Shown piece after piece: positions 32,501 to 39,455 of a stretch of 64,000 nt of DNA (within the stretch, counting starts at the first letter, position 1; each line of letters opens with the position of its first letter). The position numbers were made by a program, and so were the translations under genes. This DNA comes from Rhodococcus sp. P1Y (GTDB lineage: Bacteria; Actinomycetota; Actinomycetes; Mycobacteriales; Mycobacteriaceae), in NCBI RefSeq assembly GCF_003641205.1, contig NZ_CP032762.1, positions 2,728,001 to 2,792,000 on the forward strand, in the 5' to 3' direction. The notes under the pieces were generated by a model. It did no database searches, was not told the DNA's origin, and saw only the letters and a list, made by a program, of their open reading frames with translations.

Positions 32501-35500
32501 ACGTACTCGACGAGGTCGTCCGCACCGACCTGGCTGCATTCGACAATTCGGATGTCCCCTTCGAGCGGATAGTGGAAGTTCTCGATCCGCCGAGGTCACA
32601 GTCCAGGCATCCACTCGTTCAGGTTCTACTCGCGTTCCAGAATCTCGAACGGACCGCGTTCGAACTTCCCGGCCTCACGGTCTCCGCGGTGGACTTGCCC
32701 GCGAACACGGCGAAGATGGATCTCCAGTTCACGGTCGCCGAACAGTGGGACGCCGAGGATCGTGGTCCGGGGGACCGCACGCCGGGGACTGCGACGGGCT
32801 ACGTCGTGACCATGACGTACGCACGCGATCTGTTCGACGAGGCGTCGATCGTAACCCTGGGGGAGCGGCTGACGAGTGTGCTCGAGCAGGTGGTGGTGTC
32901 GCCGGATGCGGTCGTCGGCGATGTCGATCTGCGCAGTGATGCGGCTCGCGGCGAAGTGCTCTCCAGTGGGGTCGAGGTTGTGGGATCGACGGAGACGGTT
33001 GCCGAGCTGGTGGGGTCGCAGGTGGTTCGCGATCGGACCGCCGTGGCGGTGTCGTTCGGTGGGGTGTCGTTGTCGTACGAGGAGTTCGGGGTTCGGGTGG
33101 CCCGGACGGCGCGATGGCTGATTTCGATGGGGGTGGGGCCGGAGTCGCGGGTGGTGGTGTCGATGCGTCGCTCGGTGGAGATGGTTGTGGTGGTCCATGC
33201 GGTGGTGGTTGCCGGTGGTGCGTATGTTCCGGTGGATCCAGACGGTCCGGTGGAACGTTCGAATTATGTGGTCGAGGTTGTGGATCCGGTACTGGTGGTG
33301 TCAGAGGTCGATGAGGCTGCAGTGGCTGGTTTCTCCGGCGATGTGGTGACAGATGCGGATCGCAGGAGCCCGTTGCGTGCGACGAATGCGGCGTATGTGA
33401 TGTTCACGTCGGGTTCGACGGGGCGGCCGAAGGGTGTGGCGGTGTCGCACGAGGCGGTGGTGAATCAGTTGTCGTGGTTGGTGGCTGAGTTCGGGTTGGG
33501 TGAGGGTGATGTGGTGTTGCAGAAGACACCGTTCACGTTCGATGTGTCGGTGTGGGAGTTGTTCGGGGCGTTGGTGTGTGGTGCGCGATTGGTGGTCGCG
33601 GAGCCGGGTGGTCATCGGGACGTGGGCTACGTGGCGTCGGTGATCGAGTCGGAGGGTGTGACGGCGGTGTCGTTCGTGCCGTCGATGTTGTCTGTGTTCG
33701 TCGGTGGTGTGGGCGATGCCGATGTGTCTTCGTTGCGTCATGTTCTGGTGGCGGGTGAGGCGTTCGGTACGTCGGTTGCAGTGTCTGCTGCAAAGGTGTT
33801 GGCGTCGGCACGGTTGCACAATCTGTACGGTCCGACAGAGTTCGCGGTGCACGCGACTGCGTTTTTCACCGGCGATGTCGGTGTCGGTGGTTCAGGTGTG
33901 CCGATCGGTGTGCCGGTGTGGAATTCGTCGGTTGCCGTGTTGGACAGTCGTTTGCATCCGGTTCCGGTGGGTGTGGTGGGTGAGTTGTATTTGTCGGGTG
34001 TGCAGTTGGCGCGAGGGTACTTCGGTAGGTCCGGTTTGTCGGCGGAGCGGTTTGTTGCGAGTCCGTTCGTCGGTGGTGGGCGGATGTATCGGACGGGTGA
34101 TCTGGTTCGGTGGGATCGGTTCGGGGACTTGCATTTCGTTTCTCGTGCGGATGGTCAGATCAAGTTGCGTGGACAGCGGATCGAGTTGGGTGAGATCGAG
34201 TCGGTTCTGGGGGAGCATGGGTCGGTTGATCGTGCGGTGGTGGAGGTTCGTGGTGATCGGTTGGTCGCGTATGTGGTGGGTGTCGACGGTCGTGTGGACG
34301 GGGATGTGTTGAAGTCGTTCGTGGGCGATCGTGTGCCGTCCTACATGGTGCCGTCGGTGTTCGTGCCGCTCGATGTGTTGCCGGTGACTGCGTCGGGGAA
34401 GCTGGATCGGGGCGCGTTGGTCGATCCGGTGGTGTCGGTGGGTGTGTTTCGAGCGCCGGTGTCGGAGGCGGAGGTCGTGGTGGCGGGGGTGTTCGAGGAT
34501 GTGTTGGGTGTGGATCGGGTGGGTGTGGACGACGACTTCTTTGCGCTCGGTGGTAATTCGCTGATTGCAACGCAGGTGGCGTCGCGTGTGGGTGCGTTGC
34601 TGGGTGTTCGAGTTCCGGTGGGGGTGCTGTTCGAGTTGTCGTCGGTGGGGGCGTTGGCCGGTTGGGTGGTGTCGGGTAGTGGTGTCGGTGTAGGGGCACC
34701 GTTGGTGGCGCGGGTTCGTCCGGACGTGGTGCCGTTGTCGCTTGCGCAGCAACGGATGTGGTTCTTGAACAGGTTGGAGCCGGAATCGGCGGTATACAAC
34801 GTCCCGTTGGCGGTTCGGATGTCCGGATCTCTCGACACCGACGCTCTCGGTCTCGCGGTCCACGACGTGCTCGCCCGTCACGAAACGCTCAGGACGGTCT
34901 ACCCGGTGATCGAGGGAACGCCCGTTCAGCGGGTGATGTCGGTCGACGACATCCGTCTGGATCTGACACCTGTTTCGGTGTCCGAGGCGGAGATCGAGCA
35001 CCGCGTCACTGCCGTCGTGAGTGGCGGATTCGACGTCGAGTCTCAGGTGCCGATTCGTGCAGCGCTTTTCGCGGTCGCCCCGGACGAGCACGTGCTTGTC
35101 GTCGTCGTCCACCACATCGCAGCAGACGGCTCTTCGATCGCACCTCTCGCCCGCGACGTCATGGTGGCGTACGGGTCGCGATCGCGCGGTTCGGCACCGA
35201 CATGGGAACCTTTGTCCGTACAGTACGCAGATTTCACTCTGTGGCAGCGTGAGGCTCTGGGAGCTGCACATGATCCGACATCGTTAGCGCACTCCGAGAT
35301 CGGCTACTGGCGCGGACAGCTCGACGGCCTTCCCGAAACACTGGGCTTGCCGCTGGACCGACCCCGTTCCGCCGTTAGGTCCACGCAGGGCGCATCGGTG
35401 GACTTCGACCTGGACGAGGCCACGCTGGCCGGAATAGAACGCGTGTCGCGCGAACACGGAGTTACGAGGTTCATGGTCGTGCATGCCGCGCTCGCGGCGA

Positions 35501-38500
35501 CCTTGGCTCGATGGTCGGGTGAGTCCGACATCGCAGTGGGCACGCCGACCGCAGGTCGCGGCGAACAGGAGCTGGACAACCTGATCGGGATGTTCGTCAA
35601 CACTCTCGTTCTTCGTACTGACGTCGACCCGAAGTCCACGTTCGTAGATCTGTTCGGTGATGTGAGAGAAACGGACATCGGCGCGTTCGGCCACGCGACG
35701 TTGCCGTTCGACTGGTTGGTAGACGAGTTGGCCCCGGTGAGGTCCACCGCCCATTCACCGCTGTTTCAGGTCCTGATCGTCTTTCAGAACTTCGCCCAGG
35801 AGGAGTTGGCGCTCGATGGGCTGTCGGTTGCACATGTCGACTCCGACACGCGGACAGCCAAATACGACCTGCAATTCTCGTTCGTCGACATGGCCGATGC
35901 GGACAGGAACCGCAATGGACTGTCGATGTCGGTCACCTATTCGACGGCGCTGTTCGATCGAGAGTCCATTTCCGCGGTGGGACGACGTTTCGCCTCTGTC
36001 CTCTCTGCCGCTGTTACCGACCCCACTACGGCGATCGGCGATGTCGACCTCGTGGACGAGGTCGACCGGGCGGCATTGTCGCAATGGAACTCGACCGGAC
36101 ATGAACTCGACCGCAGTTCGACCCTCGTGTCGATGTTCGAAGCCCAGGTGGTCCGAACGCCCGACGCTATCGCGTTGATCGAAGACGATCGATCTCTGAC
36201 CTATCTCGAGCTGGACCGACGTGTGAATAGAACTGCACGTGCGCTTGTCGCACGTGGCCTTCACGCCGAATCGACCGCTGCCGTTTACATGACCCGGTCG
36301 ATCGAGATGGTCGTCGCGATGTACGCGGTGTTGAAGACCGGTGCAGCGTACATACCCTTGGACCCCGAGCAGCCGCTCGAACGCAATCACACCGTCCTCG
36401 ACTCTGCGAAACCTGTTCTCGTCGTGGTCGCCGGCTCGCAGCATCACCGAGCTCCCTCCTACACGGAGGTAATCGACCTGGACGAGATCGCGCTCGATTC
36501 GTGGTCGGACGAGCCGATGACCGACGAAGACCGCGAGCGGCCGCTACGGCCGAATGCCTTGGCCTACATCATGTTCACGTCCGGGTCGACCGGTCGCCCC
36601 AAAGGCATCGAGCTGACCCATGCGGCGACGGCCAATCAGCTTGCCTGGGCGCAGTCGGTGTATCCGCTCGATTCCACGGATGCTGTTCTGCACAAGACGC
36701 CGATCACCTTCGACGTATCGGTCTGGGAACTGTTCTGGACCTTGCAGACTGGCGCGCGGCTGGTGTTGGCCGAGCCCGGTGGACATCGCGATCCCGCGTA
36801 CCTGTCCGAGGTGATCGATCGGTTCTCGATCACCACTCTTCATTTCGTGCCGTCCATGCTGAGCGCCTACGCCCACGCCGTGGGCGGGCTGGGAACATCC
36901 GTCCGGCGCGTGTTCGCGGCGGGTGAGGCCCTCACGCCGGCGATCTCGGCGCAGTTCCACGAACTGAACGAGGCAGATCTGCACAATTGGTACGGTCCGG
37001 CCGAGGTCGAGGTGGTCACGGCGGTACAAGTGTTCCCGAATACATCGAAGGTGACCGTCGGGAAGCCAGTGTGGAATACGACGGCTCATGTGCTCGACGC
37101 TCGACTCCGACCCGTCCCCGTAGGCGTGCCCGGTGAGCTCTACATCGGAGGATCGCAGCTTGCTCGCGGGTATCGTGGACGTCCCGCACTCACGTCGGAG
37201 CGATTCGTCGCCGACCCGTACGAGCCCGGGGCTCGGATCTACAGAACGGGCGATCTGGTGCACTGGACGCCCGAGGGTGAGCTCGTCTACCGGGGACGGA
37301 CCGACTTCCAGATCGAGTTGCGCGGCCAGCGTATCGAGCCCGGTGAGATCGAGGCCGTTCTCTCGCAGAACGCCGACGTCCAGTCAGCCGCGGTAATACT
37401 GCATCGCGACGACACCCTCGGTGAGCGTCTCGTTGCATACGTCGGTTCGTCGACGGGCATCGAGCCCGCCGACCTCTCCGCGGAGGTCGCGGCAGTTCTG
37501 CCCGCGTACATGGTGCCGTCGGCAATCATCGTTCTGCCCGCACTTCCACTCGGGCCGACGGGGAAGCTCGACCGTCGAGCCCTGCCGGAGCCGACATTCC
37601 AGGCCGCCGAATACAGGACGCCGCAGAGCGATACAGAGCGCGCCGTTGCGTCCATCGTCGGCGATCTGCTGGGCATCGTCGATCCTGGATTGGACGACGA
37701 CTTCTTCGTGCTCGGCGGAAACTCGCTCATTGCAACACAACTCGTTGCGCGGACAGGCGATGCACTCGGACGGCGTATACCGATCCGGACGCTGTTCGAG
37801 GCGCCGACGATCGAGAAGTTCGCCGCCCGTGTCGACTTACTTGCGAATATCGACGATCGGCCGATGTTGTCAGCCAGACCGCGGCCGGCCCGAATCCCGT
37901 TGTCCTATTCGCAGCAACGGATGTGGATCGAGAACAGAAAGAACCCGACCTCGAGTTCCCGAAACATCCCCGTCGCCGTCAGGCTCACGGGGGCGCTGAA
38001 CGTACCGGCGCTGCAGGCAGCCGTCGACGATCTTCTGGACAGGCACGAGGCGCTGCGAACGGTCTTCCCCGAGTTCGACGGCAACGGATACCAGGAGATA
38101 CGACCCACCGGTGAGGTCCGTCTCGACCTATCGCCGACCGACATAGGCAAGGGTGCCGTCACGGCCGTCGTCGAGGAATTCGTGGGCCGTGGTTTCGACG
38201 TCACAACGCAGGTTCCGATCAGGGCAACGCTGCTGCGAGTGTCCGACGAAGAACACGTCACAGTGTTCGTGGCGCACCACATCGCTGCCGACGGATTTTC
38301 CATGAGACCTCTCACGACGGATCTGATGGTGGCCTACGCCGCACGGGTAGTGGGCGACGTGCCCCAGTGGGAGCCACTTGCCGTGCAGTACGCCGACTAC
38401 ACGTTGTGGCACCACGAGTTGCTGGGTACCGAGGATGCACCTTCTCGTCTGATGTCGGACCAGCTGCGTTATTGGCGTCGTCATCTGGACGGTCTCGTCG

Positions 38501-39243
38501 ATCGGATCGAGTTACCGTTCGATCGACGGCCAGGCCCGTCCACCTCGACACGGGTGGGAGCAACCGCCGAGTTTCCGGTCTCGCCTGATCTCACAGCCGC
38601 TGTCGAATCGTTCGCCCGCACCAAGCATGCGACGTCGTTCATGGTCGTGCACGCTGCCCTCGCGGTTCTGATCGGTCGAATGTCGTCGTCCTCGGACATT
38701 GCGTTCAGTGCACCGATCGCAGGGCGCGGGGAGCCTGAGCTCGATGGTCTGATCGGCATGTTCGTCAACTCGGTCGTGCTCAGGAGCGCTATTTCGGCAT
38801 CCGACACATTCGACGGCGTCGTGGATCAGGTGCGTGAGGCAGACTTGAACGCTTTCGCGCACTCCGACGCACCGTTCGATCGGGTCATGGCAGAGTGCAC
38901 TCGCGGCGGGGCTGAGGGTTCGAGACCGCCGCTGCAGATGGCGTTGACCTACCAGAACCTGGGGTGGAGTTCTCTCGAGCTGTCCGGCCTCCTGGTCGCC
39001 AGTGTCGGATTCGACGCGAGGGTCGCCAAATACGAACTTCACTTCTCGGTCGAGGAGTCCGTCGACGCAGCCGGACTGCCCGGATTGGTCTTCGCGATCA
39101 CATACGACACGGCACTCTTCGACGCGTCGACGGTGTCGCGGATCGGGGCGGACTACGTCGATCTGGTGGAGGCTGTGGTGCGCGATCCGTTCCAGCAGGT
39201 CGGATGCATCGCGCTCCGCAGTAGTGGAGACCACGGCGACTGA
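26539..39243 (+). CDS. NRPS C, four A-T pairs, ends in a condensation domain
   Basis: The product has 4234 residues and starts at ATG. A basic tail (GPRARKPKRARA, about residues 23-34) leads directly into an A domain, as in NRPS B. Order: A1 (TSGSTGLPKG 192), T1 (568), C2 (631, HHIAADG 754), A2 (1244), T2 (1622), C3 (1685), A3 (2290), T3 (2671), C4 (2734), A4 (3347), T4 (3728), C5 (3788, HHIAADG 3913). The protein ends with C5 and lacks a release domain, so it must hand on to an A-starting partner. Pocket residues by eye are DVFFVGGIF, DLWFLILVS, DVWSLALVH and DVWHFAWVV; I cannot assign substrates. A4 is unusual: YGPAE replaces YGPTE and FQIELRG replaces FQVKLRG. A3-T3 (about 32870-34790) has GT-rich codons unlike the rest of the gene. 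No epimerase domain is seen. Confidence 0.95.
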   Translation: MNSRSTSTASAPDRTAGERKERGPRARKPKRARATLLPALLATAVERNPDAIALVDGDRTVSYAELDVRSSTLARLLMNAGAGPESTIAVALQRSVESITAMWAVMKTGAAFLPIDPSYPTARIEHMVGDSGATRGITISAHRDALPSSCEWTFLDDESVQTVLASLPGDPISTVERTSTLRAANAAYVIYTSGSTGLPKGVVVTQAGLASLCAHAVRVLELTPQSRTLHFTSPSFDVSVFDYLLAIGSSATMIIAPPDNYGGAELEDLLRREKVTHGFSTPAALTSIDGDELPDLAALVVGGEAFGADLVARWAPGRALFNGYGPTEASIFATMSAPLVVGEPVTMGEPVDGMKAYVLDARLSVVPPGVAGELYLAGPGVARGYHRRSALTASRFLPDPFDPSGSRMYRTGDLVRVDASGDLEYLGRNDFQVKIRGFRVELGEIDAVLGGHPEVDFALTIGTDAGAGSTALVSYALPADGTSPESSTLLEWMRQSLPGHMVPSALMLIDHVPLTGAGKVDRSALPAPVFVAREYRAPSTPTEEAVASVFAELLSRESVGVDDDFFDLGGNSLIGTQVAARIGARLHKRVPARVLFDEPSVSGLAAAIDAQEQEDRVDLEARPRPARIPLSLAQQRMWFLNRFDPSSSAYNIPIAVRLSGELNVDAVRLAVADVIERHESLRTIYPSDDTGPHQVVLESGEAGVAVSLTRTTKAKVAADVQATLDCAFDVTSEVPIRVTLFEVTETEHVLVVVVHHIAADGSSVGPLIRDVMLAYTARSSGREPGWAPLEIQYADYTLWQRELLGDENDTKSAAHAQIQFWTSELAGLPDQLNLPFDRPRPAVQSMVGGEVAFDIDADLHANLQEVARNSNASLFMIVHAAWAVTLSRLSQRTDIAIGSPIAGRGEAKLDDLIGMFANTVVFRTLVRWESQFTDFLATVRDTDLEAFGHADVPFETLVGVLDPARSTARHPLFQVGLSFQNLARTHLELPGLDVTGVDSEVKISKFDLHLVVSDTYGNDGAPAGMHAALTYASSLFESSTAAAITTTYMRVLRAVVDNPSAVIGDIDVLGSEDRTDVLEVRNDTAEHVDPAATLVSLFDARVAADPKAPAIVCGQAVWSYSEFDGRVNALARVLIGEGFGPESLVALALPRSPELLVAMYAVVKAGAAYVPLDPAQPLTRTDQILGSAQPAAVLTSAAVGFATETNVRVIELDTVETAGFSCEPVRDDERTSPLRPGNTAYVIFTSGSTGAPKGVAVEHASVVNQLEWMRHEYRSNAQDSTVLKTPVTFDLSVWELWSMPTSGGRIVVAEQDRHGDVQYLNALMAAEEVSTLFVVPSMLGALGVDGLPNALERVLVIGEAFPPHTAAQVSAGRDFRLDNLYGPTEATVSVTRHRLIDSRADSIPIGTPEWNTRVFVLDPRLAPVPDGVVGELYVAGVQLARGYHGRPDLTAERFVADPFGRSGRLYRTGDLVRWTKERTLDFVGRADFQVKIRGYRIELGDIELALRAVDGIVDAVAIDRTDRHLGTRLVGYIVGDVDVSLVKAILAQRLPSYMVPTALVVLDAIPLTANGKIDRAALPEPVFETTEYRKPSTSAEETVAQIITQLLGATEVGADDDFFALGGNSLLATQLVSRLGVAMDTQVPVRAVFEAPTVAALAARVAGHAGNGAGIALAARERPAVIPLSLAQRRMWFLGRLNPESTVDNIPVAVRLTGSLNLRALQDAIEDVVARHEILRTVYPDTDGVGSQRILSVDDVELDLRPRDASTESLIEQVTSTVAAPFDLANQVPLRTQILRLAPDDHVLVLVTHHIAADGYSMTPLARDVMIAYSARVLGDEPNWTPLPVQYADYTLWQLEALGASEDPASIMAQQEGFWAAELNGLPGQLDLPVDHPRPTVMSGRGDSVAFEIDRNTHRRIAQLARTHRCTPFMVFHAALAVVLARLSGSWDVAVGTPVAGRGDAALDDLVGMFVGTLVLRTQLDPAQTFDDVLDEVVRTDLAAFDNSDVPFERIVEVLDPPRSQSRHPLVQVLLAFQNLERTAFELPGLTVSAVDLPANTAKMDLQFTVAEQWDAEDRGPGDRTPGTATGYVVTMTYARDLFDEASIVTLGERLTSVLEQVVVSPDAVVGDVDLRSDAARGEVLSSGVEVVGSTETVAELVGSQVVRDRTAVAVSFGGVSLSYEEFGVRVARTARWLISMGVGPESRVVVSMRRSVEMVVVVHAVVVAGGAYVPVDPDGPVERSNYVVEVVDPVLVVSEVDEAAVAGFSGDVVTDADRRSPLRATNAAYVMFTSGSTGRPKGVAVSHEAVVNQLSWLVAEFGLGEGDVVLQKTPFTFDVSVWELFGALVCGARLVVAEPGGHRDVGYVASVIESEGVTAVSFVPSMLSVFVGGVGDADVSSLRHVLVAGEAFGTSVAVSAAKVLASARLHNLYGPTEFAVHATAFFTGDVGVGGSGVPIGVPVWNSSVAVLDSRLHPVPVGVVGELYLSGVQLARGYFGRSGLSAERFVASPFVGGGRMYRTGDLVRWDRFGDLHFVSRADGQIKLRGQRIELGEIESVLGEHGSVDRAVVEVRGDRLVAYVVGVDGRVDGDVLKSFVGDRVPSYMVPSVFVPLDVLPVTASGKLDRGALVDPVVSVGVFRAPVSEAEVVVAGVFEDVLGVDRVGVDDDFFALGGNSLIATQVASRVGALLGVRVPVGVLFELSSVGALAGWVVSGSGVGVGAPLVARVRPDVVPLSLAQQRMWFLNRLEPESAVYNVPLAVRMSGSLDTDALGLAVHDVLARHETLRTVYPVIEGTPVQRVMSVDDIRLDLTPVSVSEAEIEHRVTAVVSGGFDVESQVPIRAALFAVAPDEHVLVVVVHHIAADGSSIAPLARDVMVAYGSRSRGSAPTWEPLSVQYADFTLWQREALGAAHDPTSLAHSEIGYWRGQLDGLPETLGLPLDRPRSAVRSTQGASVDFDLDEATLAGIERVSREHGVTRFMVVHAALAATLARWSGESDIAVGTPTAGRGEQELDNLIGMFVNTLVLRTDVDPKSTFVDLFGDVRETDIGAFGHATLPFDWLVDELAPVRSTAHSPLFQVLIVFQNFAQEELALDGLSVAHVDSDTRTAKYDLQFSFVDMADADRNRNGLSMSVTYSTALFDRESISAVGRRFASVLSAAVTDPTTAIGDVDLVDEVDRAALSQWNSTGHELDRSSTLVSMFEAQVVRTPDAIALIEDDRSLTYLELDRRVNRTARALVARGLHAESTAAVYMTRSIEMVVAMYAVLKTGAAYIPLDPEQPLERNHTVLDSAKPVLVVVAGSQHHRAPSYTEVIDLDEIALDSWSDEPMTDEDRERPLRPNALAYIMFTSGSTGRPKGIELTHAATANQLAWAQSVYPLDSTDAVLHKTPITFDVSVWELFWTLQTGARLVLAEPGGHRDPAYLSEVIDRFSITTLHFVPSMLSAYAHAVGGLGTSVRRVFAAGEALTPAISAQFHELNEADLHNWYGPAEVEVVTAVQVFPNTSKVTVGKPVWNTTAHVLDARLRPVPVGVPGELYIGGSQLARGYRGRPALTSERFVADPYEPGARIYRTGDLVHWTPEGELVYRGRTDFQIELRGQRIEPGEIEAVLSQNADVQSAAVILHRDDTLGERLVAYVGSSTGIEPADLSAEVAAVLPAYMVPSAIIVLPALPLGPTGKLDRRALPEPTFQAAEYRTPQSDTERAVASIVGDLLGIVDPGLDDDFFVLGGNSLIATQLVARTGDALGRRIPIRTLFEAPTIEKFAARVDLLANIDDRPMLSARPRPARIPLSYSQQRMWIENRKNPTSSSRNIPVAVRLTGALNVPALQAAVDDLLDRHEALRTVFPEFDGNGYQEIRPTGEVRLDLSPTDIGKGAVTAVVEEFVGRGFDVTTQVPIRATLLRVSDEEHVTVFVAHHIAADGFSMRPLTTDLMVAYAARVVGDVPQWEPLAVQYADYTLWHHELLGTEDAPSRLMSDQLRYWRRHLDGLVDRIELPFDRRPGPSTSTRVGATAEFPVSPDLTAAVESFARTKHATSFMVVHAALAVLIGRMSSSSDIAFSAPIAGRGEPELDGLIGMFVNSVVLRSAISASDTFDGVVDQVREADLNAFAHSDAPFDRVMAECTRGGAEGSRPPLQMALTYQNLGWSSLELSGLLVASVGFDARVAKYELHFSVEESVDAAGLPGLVFAITYDTALFDASTVSRIGADYVDLVEAVVRDPFQQVGCIALRSSGDHGD

Positions 39244-39455
39244 TCCCGGACGCGGCCTCGACCGGTTTCTGCGCAGATCGGCTCCGGCGAACACGAGCAA
39301 CTTCTCGTTGAGAGTTGTCACAATTACTCCCCTCCTGCGCTGAGGCGAGCACGCTCGGCAGTAGCCTGGGTGAAAAGTAGCCGGTGTCTGCATCCCGATT
39401 CGTCGCGGGAATTCACGATGGCGTCGGGTACGGAGCGTGGGAGGGTTCTTACTGC
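39244..39455 (+). other. Gap between NRPS C and NRPS D
   Basis: About 210 bases without a supported gene. GGGAGGG at 39439-39445 is a good ribosome binding site for the ATG of NRPS D at 39456. On the minus strand a consensus AGGAGG (39331-39336) precedes a GTG at 39319-39321 by nine bases, but the frame it opens only mirrors the end of NRPS C. No terminator is visible, so C and D may be co-transcribed. Confidence 0.5.

Noticed and set aside
38512..39321. 269-codon minus-strand frame with a good ribosome site overlapping the end of NRPS C
   Set aside because: Beyond the first 20-30 residues it is antisense to an intact NRPS domain. The start signal is recorded as a finding only.
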